From Physcomitrium patens (taxonomy: Eukaryota; Streptophyta; Bryopsida; Funariales; Funariaceae), in the NCBI RefSeq assembly GCF_000002425.4, contig NC_037261.1, positions 2,281,426-2,345,425 on the forward strand: a stretch of DNA of 64,000 bases, read 5' to 3'. The notes under the pieces were generated by a model, which had not been told where the DNA came from, did not search any database, and was given only the letters and a program-made list of their open reading frames with translations. The translations under genes were made by a program, and so were the position numbers. This document shows, piece by piece, positions 23,446 through 34,321 of this stretch. The number at the start of each line of letters is the position of its first letter. Within the stretch, counting starts at the first letter, position 1.

Positions 23446-26400
23446 TATTAAAATGTCAATGTTTCATTCTTTATGATTTGATGCTGAATTTTCTTCTGTT
23501 TAACATGTAAATTATACTACCTCAATTCAATCAGACTTTCAATGGAGCTAATATATTTTAACATGTATTCACAGAAAAGTATTAATCTGATTAAAAGGAT
23601 ACACAAAACTGTTTGTAATACTTCATAAATTGATACATGTGCAATTATTTCACTGTATCATCAACTAATCGAGACACCAAAGGTGCAATTTCCAGTATTA
23701 GAAACCATAATACCCACCACAAAGAATTAAACAAACAATTATTTTATGCTTGGCAAACGTGGATGCAGTATTAAAAGACTTCAAATTTTAGCGGCTGCAA
23801 TGCATCAAGTTCCAACCTCATTGCAAAAAATAATTGTTTAATTATCGTATTTAATGAGGGTTGAATAACTTCTTTTAAAACAAAAACATCTTTCAATTAT
23901 TTTTTGGGGGAGTGTTTCGAAGTGTAAGATTGTAAGCAAGGATTTGGCATGTAAATGAACCTGAACTACTACAAATGTGTCAGTTGGATATTTTGCAATG
24001 CCCGTAGTTGAGAGAGCCTCTTCTGAAAGGAACTCTTGAGACCTATTTTTGAGGATTTTTGCTTAATGTCATATTTGATGAAGTTAGTGGACTTTTTGAA
24101 GGAGCACATTAAAAAAAGGAAATAAAATCCACATTTGTCCCACGTTTTTGCGCACGCGGCCTACCAAATAATAGGTAAACAGTTTACGCACATGTTTAAT
24201 ATACTGAATGAAAATAACAAATAAAAATAGTAATAAATAATTTGAAGGAATAAAGGATTAAAAAAGGAATACATAGTGTGATTAAAATGCCCTAAATATG
24301 CTCTCGGAATGTTTCACTAGCTTCATACTTATGGCATAACTAGTGTTGAAACCTGAGCTTTATATTTATCTGAAAATTGATTCTTTCAAATTTCAACTAT
24401 ACTTAAAAGTTATTGAGTTTTATATTATTTTTTTCTTAGAAAAAGTGATCATTTTTATACAAGGGGTATCATTATGATAGATTCTACACTAGTTAGTTTA
24501 GAATACAGCACTTTGGTTGGTTTTGAGTGCATTTGGTTTGAAATTCCAAAACTTGGTTTTTGTTTGAACAATCGTTTTGGTGGATCCCGCGGAGCTTACA
24601 CACTGAAATCAGTTGCAGGGCTTTTATTGCAAGGAATCTGCCAATTACTGTTAGTTGTTGTCCTGTCTCACACTGCGGATGTTTCCACAGCAAATGTACA
24701 ATAGTAGTAAGTTGTGTTGGATATATTCGATTGTAACGATGAAGATTCCGTTGATATATTTTTTTTGTTTGTTAATGTTGACAAATAAATAGCACGGAGC
24801 GACAGAACTTTACTCGAACATGATTGTGCTATTTTAAGACGGGTTTTAGTGTTGTTTATTTCCAGCAAGATTTCAACTTCCGTGTTGGGACTGTCATAAA
24901 TAGAATTACCTAGTGCACTCGTATAAATGTGTGTAAGTGTGTGTGTATATATCTATTCTTGTGTCTCGAAACACGTAACAATAACATGGCTGGGATATTA
25001 TAATAACACTGTATAGTTCAAACTGATGGCGACAATGATATTGATATATTTATTTCTATTGTTATACAGACGGTTTTAATCAATAAATCATTTGATCCAC
25101 GTTTTGTGAAATAATTGTGGTATGATGGATTATGCGTCAGACATGTGATCACCTCAATCCAAAAATACATTTATTCTCATACAAGTCATGCACTGCAAAC
25201 CAAAGCATCAGATAGCAAGTTTTCTTTTAATTTGTGAACCAAACAGAGTTTTATATGTTTGGAGAACAATAATTATACAAGTGGATAATAATATCATGTT
25301 TGAGAATAAACAAAATATTCGTATATTATGTGTAGAAAAATTACTTATTTGAGTTCTAGAATTAAGAGACGTGAATAAATAATAGATGACGTTTTCAGAA
25401 CAAGGTTTTTTATGTTTTTTGAATTTGTTTCTTTATTTACTCTAGAACACAATCATGGATTCAAATCTAATGATGATCGAATAAGCAAATAAAGTTTTAG
25501 AATCATTTTATATAAATAAAACATATTTATTTTTACTTATATGATCAACAACACTCAAATCTTCTTCCCAGTTGATTATTAATTATTAAGGATCTTGACC
25601 TTGTTGGATAGAGAATCAGTCTTCTGAGATTGCTTGTGGTGGCCAAGACGAGCTTTTGATTGATTTAATATTTCACTATTAATACACTACAATGTGTTAA
25701 TTACACGTATTTTAATAATTAATTTGTGACAGATTCAATAATTTGTAACTTTAAATGATGTAATCTATGTGTAAGTAATTGTTAAACCAGTATATTATTG
25801 TGAATATGAAAATTAAAAATTCAATCTTTTCTTTTAAGTAATAACGTAAATGATTTATTTTTTTAGGTGCATTAAGTTTGGTGGTCGTGTGAAAAAGTCT
25901 AAAAGTAAGAATCACTATGGCAAAAGATAATTACTAAAAAACATTGCTCTTACAAAACACAAAAAGTATGATACTGTGTTATATTGAGGGACTGCAAAAG
26001 ATTGTAAAACATAAAGAAAGAAAGAAAGAAAAGTAAATGCATGTAACAAATTATAATCTCAAAATACAGTCATAATCTTACTTCAATACAAACTATGAAG
26101 AGAGAGGTCATAGCCATATCATGGTTCCGATTGAGCACAACACAACATCCCAACAAATTCTCAGCGCATAGCAATTTTCCAACCATACAAAGTGGTACTA
26201 ACATTATGAAACCATAAAGCATGATATGCATTTTTTTGAAACTGTAGGCATTGTGATGTAACAACAATCACTCTCATCTGGAGATATCCATACACAACTA
26301 TACAACAGTTTATAAATGTGTGTATATATATATATATATATATATTCATGTGTGTATATGTATAAATATCCACATATCCACACAAACAGACGAAACTTCA
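21991..26400. other. Intergenic region, no gene supported
   Basis: Composition is about 30 percent G+C, less extreme than the transposon fields. Frames of 60-76 codons at 24474-24868 occur on both strands at once and match nothing recognised. GTAAACAGTTTAC, a 13-base perfect palindrome around a central A, lies at 24175-24187. TA tracts flank the small element at 23252-23406 and another sits near 26325-26345. No promoter elements are assigned. Confidence 0.5.
23252..23406. mobile_element. Small inverted-repeat element (MITE-like) in a TA tract
   Basis: The left side, AGGAAATCGTTAAATCAACC onward, is repeated in inverted form at the right side ending in TAAATTCCT. The inverted repeats are about 55-60 bases each with several mismatches, around a centre of about 40 bases. 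TA dinucleotide tracts (23231-23251 and 23407-23441) directly flank both ends, so a TA target duplication is likely, as for Tc1/mariner-type MITEs. It has no coding capacity. The terminal bases do not match a family I can name. Confidence 0.65.
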
Positions 26401-26584
26401 GTGTTGACCTCAGGAACAACCCACATCTTCAACCCATGTCATCAACCGAAGTCCGAGCAGAAGACTTGACAAAGTGCTAGGAAGCTACAGCAGGCATACC
26501 GTGAAAATGCTTCCGTGCACACCAGAAATCACAAAATGCACCGCCTCGGAGTGTGTCCACATGCTACTGATTGCAGTTGGTGTG

Positions 26585-28863
26585 TCAACCTCGTCGCGTA
26601 GTTCTAGTTACGCAGTAAGCGAGGATTTCTTTAAGTTGGGGAGTAAATATGGGCAGGGAATCCGGAAACGTGTTGCCGCTGGCTCGATACATCGGCTGGA
26701 CCCAGTAGCCAGTGGGGGTTTTAGGTTCCAGTGGAGTGTGGAGGTGTTTCTGTTGCGGCAAAAAACAACGATGCATGGAGTTGGTACTGCAAAGTTGGTT
26801 GTTGTCTTCAGGTATATGCGTTCCAGGTGGGTGAGGATCCATATTCTCAAGCATTGACTCAGTTTTAGGGATGCATAGATCGTACGAGAGAGGGTGGTAC
26901 ATGGTTTTACTGCAGAGAACCTCGGCATTCAGGTCCCATGCAGTGTGGGACGGGCTTGTTCCGGTTGCAACACATGCATAGGTTTGCGACGTCGGGAACC
27001 CTTCAAAATAGTTGGGAAAAGCTCCGGGGGGATAATAGGTCCGAACAACAGGTCGTCGATAGCCTAAACGGTGGGGGCGGCGACATCAACGGAGTTGGTC
27101 AAATCTGTTTACTACTGCGTGTTGTGGCTGACCTTTTGACCAAACCTACAACCTGAAAGATTCTGTTCGGTGATCCATCGGCGACATCGGGTTATAGAAA
27201 ATTTGCGGTAAATGACGACATAAGACGCGCCAAGTCCACTTGTATTCGTCCACAAAGTCTTAACTTAAACCGTGGGGGTTGCCAGAATGCTAATAATACT
27301 GTATTTAATTACTGATTAAATGCACGAGAAGTGCCGCGAGGACTGAAATTGGAAAGCAGAGGTCGTTGGCAGCCCCGTGACCAAAGTCGGGGCGACAATC
27401 GGGTCTTGACCGGACTTCCGTCGCAGCAGTGCATCTCAGCTGGAAACAGAAACATGATCGGAATGGTCAAGTTTTCTTGGGAAAAAAGCAGCACTTGTTA
27501 AATGTTTTATGAATCCAAGGAGTCGCCTACAGCACCTCCTTCAGGCACATCGTCCATTTTTAATGATTAAGGAACAAGTTTCCTGACAATAAGCTCGAAT
27601 TTGGAGTGGTTCCCACTATCATCTGGTAAAATTATATGTTGGATGGCGCCGAGGATTGAGAACAAAACAGGAACAAAGTGATGTACAAATGTGTGCATAT
27701 TCCCATGGTGGTCACGACCAGCCTGTATCGGAGCTTGGCTGACCGCGGCAAGGTAGCCTCGACGCATACCTACTCTCATCTTAACGGTCGTCAATTGTGG
27801 TCATTGGTTTCGATGCCTCACAGTTGTGCTTCAGGGCGTTGTCATGACCCGGGCTGCAGCGATTTGAGGGTGCTGAGGTGAGAGCGGGAATCTTAACCTT
27901 TTGTTTTTTTGCAAGCGGGGAGTACTTCTGAGAGTAGCAGTTTTCCAGTTGCAGTTTTTCGAACGGTGCGGATTGCGCTGCAGCAGCTGGGACAGACGGG
28001 GCGCAACTATGTGACTGATCCGTGAAGGGGATTGGGTGGGCATTCTGAGTCGCTGAGGTCGGAATCATGCTGAGCGGGTCCACGAATATCGTCAAGAGGA
28101 ATTACCTGCAAGTAAGAAGGCAGGGTGTCGTGCAGGGGTACCAGGCATTGTAGTGCCAGATCAGTTGAAAGATTGGAGATATGTGCTCCCTGCGTCCTTT
28201 CCTTATCGGCACCATTGACGCTGTGTTGAATAGATCTGGAAAAGCCTTCAATGGAGTGCTGCGCATGAAAAGGATGTCAAATTTGCAGAAGGTTTAATTA
28301 GGTTTACAGCTCATGGGTCGGCGATTAACTGTCAAGAAACGATCTTCCTTGCTTGATAGCAGATATCTTTCAGGGTTGTTTTCGGGTGCTTTTTTCTGAG
28401 AGTTCTTACATTCGATTCTCTGCAGGGTATAGGGCAACTATACCTGGTATCTGGTGATGAATCGAAGTCGATAATCGGATCAGTAGCTGATTAATCGTGC
28501 AGGAGGCGCTGGAAACCTGGAGGTTACGTGCAGAGGAAACGCGTGATATTGTTCGAAGCGATTGAACCATGCAGTTGAGCACGTACAGTCACAGGTATGA
28601 TTCTCCTCCGTCAGAATCGTCTTCATCTATCAGTAAACCCTGTAGACCCAAAATTTGATTGATCGCCTTTGTGAACGCCGCACCGTCTGGCAATTAGGCT
28701 CCAATTTGTTCGAATATTCATGTGAGAAGGCGTCACAGGCATTTTCCAGTGAACCTCTAATCTCACAGCGCAACCTGCGTTTGTATGCTTCGGTTACTTT
28801 TTCTGATCTGTCTTTCCTCGGGAAATGCTGCTCGTGACGCTTGAGTCCTCGCGAAACATTCAA
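26585..28863 (-). CDS. Unrecognised multi-exon host gene candidate
   Basis: The region has normal G+C and several minus-strand stretches with protein-like composition. At 28863-28630 a 77-codon open stretch is rich in Arg, Lys and Glu and contains SLENACDAFSHEYSNKLE. At 28258-28106 there is an exon-like stretch of 51 codons. At 28093-27781 lies a Ser/Pro/Ala-rich stretch containing the basic run AKKQKVK. At 26902-26585 another Pro/His/Thr-rich stretch follows. Composition is like the disordered parts of a regulatory protein, which is only an impression; no domain was recognised. The exon order is not established, and plus-strand frames are also open at 26474-26857. It would be divergent from the GT32 gene. 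Alternatively parts may be a long 5' untranslated region of GT32. Confidence 0.35.
28106..28258 (-). CDS. Exon-like segment of the minus-strand candidate
   Basis: On the minus strand this 153-base, 51-codon segment is bounded by a good acceptor (pyrimidine-rich, ending CATGCGCAG at 28259) and a good donor (CAG|GTAATT at 28106/28105). It reads without stops and has ordinary protein composition, including the stretch LSTDLALQCLVPLHDTLP. The frame also stays open for 32 codons past the donor. The family is not recognised. Confidence 0.45.
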
Positions 28864-28869
28864 GTTTTT

Positions 28870-29175
28870 TTCATTGGAGTGTCAAGTGTTGTAGAGCTCT
28901 TCATTCCACATTGCCTTGAAAATGAACTTTATATTCTCGTCCCCTCTCATACAGTCACTGGAGACAAATATGTCACTGCTACTCTGTCTCATTTGCATTG
29001 TATTTTTCATATTGTTTTAAGAAGTTAATACCAACTGGCGAAAACGTGTTGCAGTGCCAAAATAACTATTATCGCATCGCTTTGAATTCAGCAGATAAAT
29101 ACTTCGGGGTCAACTTCAACATCACTCATCGCAACCAACGGAGTGTAGTCTTCAGAAGTAAGCGCTTGTATCGTC
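28870..29175. promoter_or_regulatory. Possible shared 5' interval of two divergent genes
   Basis: This interval lies between the start of the minus-strand candidate and the GT32 start codon. No clear TATA box or other defined element is assigned. An acceptor-like CTTCAG lies about 20 bases before the GT32 start (near 29156), and a donor-like CACAG|GTATGA at about 28593, so a leader intron for GT32 is possible. Confidence 0.25.
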
Positions 29176-30645
29176 ATGAATTGCGGATTCGAACAAAGTG
29201 CACTGATGAGTCCTCACAGTGGCAGCCCTCCCAAAAGGGCCTCATTATCGAGGAACATCTTTCGTCGACAGAATTTCATCCTGGCTCTTCCAACGATACT
29301 GCTCTTGTATTTGCTAGGAGTAGCAATCACATTCATGGTGTGCGTGCGCACTTTCAGAGCATTCAACATCTACCGCCCTGCATACCAAGAACCCTTGCAG
29401 CTCTTCCGCTTCAACACCATGAACTTCCCTTGGCGAGAATCTTTGACAGCAGTGCACGAGAACGAATATCCGGATGTTCTGCGGGAGCCTCGAGCTCGAG
29501 CACGCGCGCTGCAGGCTGGGCAAGGCGTGGATTCGGTGAACTCCAACCTGGAGATTTTGCTAGATCCCAACGAGCCCGACTTCATGCACATACCTACTCA
29601 ACCGATGAACATGGACAAGACTGACTCTTTGCAGGTGAGTTTGAGGAAAATGACCACCTTCGAACGGAAGAGTTGGTTGAGAGATAACTGGGACAACTTC
29701 CAAATTCTGAAACTGGATAACCGTTCCGATCAGTTCGAAGACCGAATGCGGCGATTTCTTTGTGGTGAAAGTGACAATGTTATGAACTCACAGACTCGCC
29801 GGTTGTTGATGGCGTCGAATTCGTCATCTGAATCCAACGTCACTGATGACACCTTGATGCCGGTTGAGGCCATGAACAATATTGATGAGCAGAGAATATG
29901 TCAAAAGGAGGGGAACGATGAAAAGGGCAACTTCTGTACTAAACGCTTCTTCATAACATGGATGTCACCTGTAAGTTCTTTCGGTCCCCGAGAGCGACTT
30001 GGTCTGCAAAGCATCTTTAAGTGGCACCCACATGCCTGTGTTGTGATACTTTCGAGGACAATGGATTCTGACGAAGGTCAAATTATTCTGGAGCCGTTTA
30101 TCGAGAGAGGTTACAGAATCATGGCCGTGACACCCAACGTTATTTCTCTCTTCGAGAACTTACCTGCAGGGGAATGGTTTAAACAACAACGAGATGGAAC
30201 TGGTGATCCTGGCTGCATCAACTTCATGCAAAACATGTCCAACATCATGCGTCTTACGGTGCTTTACAAATACGGGGGTATCTACCTTGACAGTGACGTG
30301 ATTGTCCTGAAATCTTTTGACGGGCTCAGGAATGTCGTTGGAGCGCAGAGCAGGAGCATTGCAGTTGGAGAATGGACCAGACTCAACAACGCCGTGCTGG
30401 TGTTCGATAGAGAACATCCAGTGGTGTACGAGTTTCTTCGTGAGTTTGTGGCCACTTTTGATGGCAGCAAATGGGGATGGAATGGGCCTTACCTTGTAAC
30501 CAGAGTGCTGCAGAAGGTGAAAGAACAGCAATGGCAGAATTGCTCCTCTGTCTCAGTCCTACCATTGGAAGCTTTCTACCCCCTCAACTGGGTCGACATT
30601 GTTGCTTTTTTTCATGCCCATTCCGAGCATGATCAGAGGTGGCAG
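29176..30645 (+). CDS. GT32 glycosyltransferase, exon 1 (type II Golgi protein)
   Basis: This exon encodes 490 residues of a plant alpha-1,4-glycosyltransferase-like protein (GT32; Gly_transf_sug and Gb3_synth domains). Residues 1-33 form a basic cytosolic tail and residues 34-57 a membrane anchor, as in type II Golgi enzymes. A variable stem follows to about 250, and the catalytic part starts near FFITWMSP. The DxD nucleotide-sugar and metal site is D372-S-D374 within YKYGGIYLDSDVIVL. NNAVLVF (404-410), the WGWNGPYL block (433-440) and FYPLNW near the end belong to the Gb3_synth-like half. Such proteins transfer a sugar from a nucleotide sugar; the acceptor is not predictable here. Met1 is used as start; Met11 is an alternative that also keeps the anchor. 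The exon ends at CAG|GTAGTT; reading on would give a stop after only eight more codons and lose the usual C-terminus. Confidence 0.92.
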
Positions 30646-30972
30646 GTAGTTCATCAACCTAGATTTATTTGAAATGCAATTAAAATCTGCGTAAACTGTT
30701 CATTCAATATGGAGAATGTTTCAATTTTTGCACAAACTAATGAGTTGGGTTGTACCTTGCATGATAGGAAAAAAAATTGGAGGTGATGAATCAAAAATCG
30801 TACGCCATCCACCTTTGGAACAAGAAGTCCTCCCATTTGAGAGTGGAAAAAGGAAGCATCCTGGAATCAATGTTCAAGAGATCATGTCTATTCTGCAACG
30901 GCACAGCATCTTAATCGACATTTCGAGCCGTCTTTCTTCCGTCTCATCTCTCGGTTCCCACGATGGTTGCAG
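30646..30972 (+). other. Predicted intron of the GT32 gene
   Basis: This intron has 327 bases, with donor GTAGTT after a CAG, and acceptor GTTGCAG preceded by a clear pyrimidine-rich run (about 30925-30960). Both splice sites fall between codons. Frames inside show no family similarity. Confidence 0.6.
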
Positions 30973-31092
30973 GTCTGGGAATCTGCCTGGCACATGAACC
31001 AGTTTTGGGGAATAGTAATTGGATATAAATGTCCATTGAGCTTTTGTGAACGCGTCATTTACACGGCATCTGTACAAAAGAAGCACTTCTAG
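30973..31092 (+). CDS. GT32 glycosyltransferase, predicted terminal exon
   Basis: If the 327-base intron is removed, the frame continues for 39 codons to TAG at 31090-31092, giving a protein of about 529 residues. The exon begins VWESAWHMNQFWG. GT32 plant proteins usually have ES followed by a short hydrophobic stretch, His and W/N residues at this point, then a Cys-containing tail; this exon has ES, an AWHMN stretch and later two Cys, so the fit is partial. Another small exon or a different end is possible. Confidence 0.45.
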   Translation, partial: VWESAWHMNQFWGIVIGYKCPLSFCERVIYTASVQKKHF

Positions 31093-31618
31093 ACTACGTG
31101 AGTCCCATCGTTTCCCCAATACTGAAATTGGAATATGAATCAGTATTCCGAGTAGGTTTAGTGACGTGGTCACAGAATTCCTTGCGAGTTTTTGTTGAAG
31201 TGAAAATTTGTGCGTGGTGATGATTGTATCAGAAGCGTTTTCTCATACAGTCATCCCGTACCTCGATTCGAACAGTGCAAACTTAGGGTTTCATACTCTA
31301 CACTTACTCACTGCTGGTGAAGCTTGTAGAATGGGAAGCCCAAGCCTTGCGAGTTGCAGATCTGCATGTCAATCCATTATAATTCACATCGACAAGACTA
31401 TCTCGAGAAATGATATGGAGTCGTAGTAAGAACAAGCTGAGCGCTCATTTGTGCCGCTTCCTCTTGTTGCCTTCATTTTACAGAGGCATTTGAAATTTTC
31501 CATATTGTCTAATGCACTAACAGTGTAATATTACTCTCTCCGCGTCTGTTACAACACCATCTCCATATCTTGAGTTTAAGCAATTCTGGCATTTAGACTG
31601 AGCGCGATATTTTTTTTT
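31093..31618. other. Interval between convergent genes
   Basis: This interval has moderate G+C and probably contains the 3' untranslated sequence of the GT32 gene. The 72-codon plus frame at 31208-31426 is rich in Ser and Ile and matches nothing recognised. No terminator or polyadenylation signal is assigned. Confidence 0.4.
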
Positions 31619-33787
31619 TCAGTAAAGACAAATCACAAACCCTGTGGTACTTGAATTAGCAACCGAAACCTTGAATTTAATGTTGAGTATTATTTCTATA
31701 AGCTCCAAGCAATCCAGCAACATTACGAACAAAATTCCTTTCTCAACAGTAGCAAATCCACCTCTTGGTTCACTTGTTTTTACGGAATTAATGTGACCAC
31801 TGACAAGGTAAGGAGAACGTAACTGAAACAAATCTTCACGAAACTAGTTCATGACCATGAGAAAATATCACACACGTTCATCTGTTCCAAATTCAGCTCC
31901 TCCTGCGATCGACTCTTGTGTTATCCTTCCAGATCCTGACAGTGTGATTTGTGGGACAACTTTCGGTAAGTTTCCTTGGGTGTCATCTGTTTCCAATAAT
32001 AAAAGCAGCCACCAATCCAAAGGTCAAAATAAATCAACCTCCAACAATCCTTGGAAGACTTCAAATGTAGTCAAATTGTCAGTAAACGAATTGCAGGCAG
32101 GAAAATTAAAGTTAAATGTGTTCATACACTGAAGATCTTGTAGAATCGGGCATTGAGAAAGTAGCGATCACCGCGTAGTTGAGATGTGGGCGTCGACTCA
32201 CATGTGGGCATACTAATTGAGCTTTTAAGTAAATTTCTTATAATTCCATACACTGGAAGCAAAGTAAAGAACCCACAAATTGTCCGACCAAATTCATCAA
32301 AACAATTCAGACGAATCTCTCGTTGACAAAAGATATTATTTGAATCGTTCACAGTCCCAAGTAGTATTCTCCTTGTCTTTCACCTTCCTCCACTCAATAA
32401 ACTATTTCCTTCAAGGATGCTTTTACTAACTGCAATTGTGGAGCGCCAGCCAATCCCTTCTCTCCTGACACTTCACTTCCTCTAGAGAATGCTCTTCCAT
32501 CTCTGGAATTTACTTTGTATCCATCACCTCTTTGTCGTCGAGTTCTGTCTATCCTACTTTACAAATTGTCAGTGTTTTGTCTACATGAGAATCTATTTCT
32601 TCCTCGTCTTCCCCTCCTAGGCACTGCTATAATTCATGGTGTAGAATAGTAGGACTAAAATTCTAATTGACTAAGGCTTTTCAATTGACAACCAATATAA
32701 TGTGGGTATAATCGGATAGACAACGTGCACGGATTTCACCATTTTGCTTGATAAGATCATCGACCATGACTTACCAGATAATATGCTGACCTCAGTGTTG
32801 ACAAAGACCTTTCATATCTGACAACACCTTCAAAAATGAGTGCGTAACACAAGTAGACTAATAAATATTATAATATCAGTAAATGACTTGAAACCAGTTT
32901 GACATCCATTTAATTGTAGACTGTGACAGAATTCGCAAGCATGACAAAAAGCAAACTTTACTTCCTCATCATTGCCATCCCCTTGAGATTGAGGCAGTTC
33001 CTGATTTGCAATTGGAGATGACCAGGGTTACTTTTAGCATACAGATACTCACTTCAACCACACTATATTTCGACTGATTTCTACCTATATGTCCAAATTA
33101 CAACGTTCTTCAAAGTTGTATTACATAAGCGGTTCTATTGTGATTGCAAAACATGCCATAATGTCCTTAGATAGTTGAAAACAAACATAATGGCTCTCTG
33201 CTCATTGCGATGCCGCCAAGCTGCAAACATCCTAAGCAGCACAATATACTGAGTGCAGAGCGTCAATACCAGCTAAACGAGCAGCATTGGCTTGCGAATC
33301 AGCAGCGTTTTCAGCCAGATTTTTTAAGACCGCTTGTTGCGCTGCTTGGAAAGACTCATCTTCATCCGAACGAATGATAGTATCCTTCTATCTTATCAAC
33401 ATCCAAGCTTTTGGCTTCGTTTTATTACTTCAATATTCTAAGATCATCCTCTTCTTTACCCGAAGTATTCTCAGACAGCTCTCTTTGAGCGGCATCTGCT
33501 GCTATCATTGCTTGGAGTATGGAACGTGTCTTAAATAAAAATTCTACATGAAAGCCTGCAAATTCGAGATGCCTGTGCAGAATCAGCCAAAAAGTGCGCA
33601 TTACTCTAAAACTCCACCTTATAGTTCTTCCAACAAAATACAAAACATTTCTAATATCAAACGTTTCCAAGTTGGTCAACATTGACAAGATTAATGCTAC
33701 ACATTCTTTTGGATATAGAATAAGCACATCTTGTAATTTTCTTTGTGCTTCTCTATCAACTCCCCTCAATCCATCCAAGATAACATC
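31619..33787 (-). CDS. Unrecognised multi-exon host gene candidate, 5' side missing
   Basis: Minus-strand segments with protein-like composition occur at 33787-33663, 33572-33425, 33384-33232, 33027-32830, 32360-32122 and 31831-31619. The first two are separated by a 90-base in-frame intron (33662-33573) with a donor AC|GTTTGA and a strong acceptor TTCTGCACAG. The first follows an acceptor-like GCATTAG. Features include the DREAQRKLQDVLILYPKE helix-like stretch, a Glu/Asp-rich patch, an Ala-rich stretch (ESFQAAQQAVLKNLAENAA) and a CHACEFC cysteine cluster at about 32935. Helical, HEAT-like composition is an impression only. A copia LTR starts at 33959, about 170 bases upstream of the first visible exon. 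On the plus strand 31851-32132 is also open (93 codons), so strand is not certain for every part. Confidence 0.4.
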
Positions 33788-33958
33788 CTAATGCTACTAT
33801 GCATCAAGTTGGTTTCACCAATACTACAAACAATATTTACAAACTATAAAACACAAGTTTATGATTGTCATCTTCACAAATGTCTGTTGTTTATTGAAGC
33901 TTTTTGGAACTCAAAAAAAACACCTATTGGGTCTAGTGTTATATATAAATGAAGGAAT

Positions 33959-34306
33959 TGTTGGAACCTATCCATTCCACACCTCATGATGGAAATGACA
34001 CATTATTAATACATTATCAAAGTAAAAGTAATCATATAAATTATGCAACTTAAAAGTATAAAAAATTGTACAAAAAAATAGTATATAAATGATACTTTTA
34101 GTTATAATCACTCTTTATAAATCATTAGCTAGAATCATTCTAAAACAATGTTTGATGCAAGTAGATAAGCACTTTTCATGTATATAATCAATATTGAGTT
34201 CATGAGTGTTGATAAGATAGTCTTTTTACTTTTACAAATGAATTCTACATATTATAGAATGTATTTAGTTTAATATAGTTTTGAATGTAAGTATTTTTCA
34301 GTTTCA
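33959..34306 (+). repeat. 5' LTR of copia element E
   Basis: The LTR starts TGTTGGAACC, a common copia LTR start, and ends TTTTTCAGTTTCA three bases before the primer-binding site. Its length of 348 bases is usual for copia LTRs. The right partner was not found, so no target-site repeat can be given. Confidence 0.75.
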
Positions 34307-34309
34307 ATA

Positions 34310-34321
34310 TGGTATTAGAGC
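34310..34321 (+). promoter_or_regulatory. Primer-binding site (tRNA-iMet) of copia element E
   Basis: TGGTATTAGAGC matches the standard plant copia initiator-methionine site TGGTATCAGAGC at eleven of twelve positions and lies three bases after the LTR end, as expected. Confidence 0.85.

Noticed and set aside
28998-29624. A 208-codon plus-strand frame overlapping the start of GT32
   Set aside because: It lies in another frame over the clearly coding GT32 exon and has no family similarity. It is a shadow frame.
30160-30565. Minus-strand frames opposite the GT32 catalytic region
   Set aside because: They are antisense shadows of a conserved coding exon.
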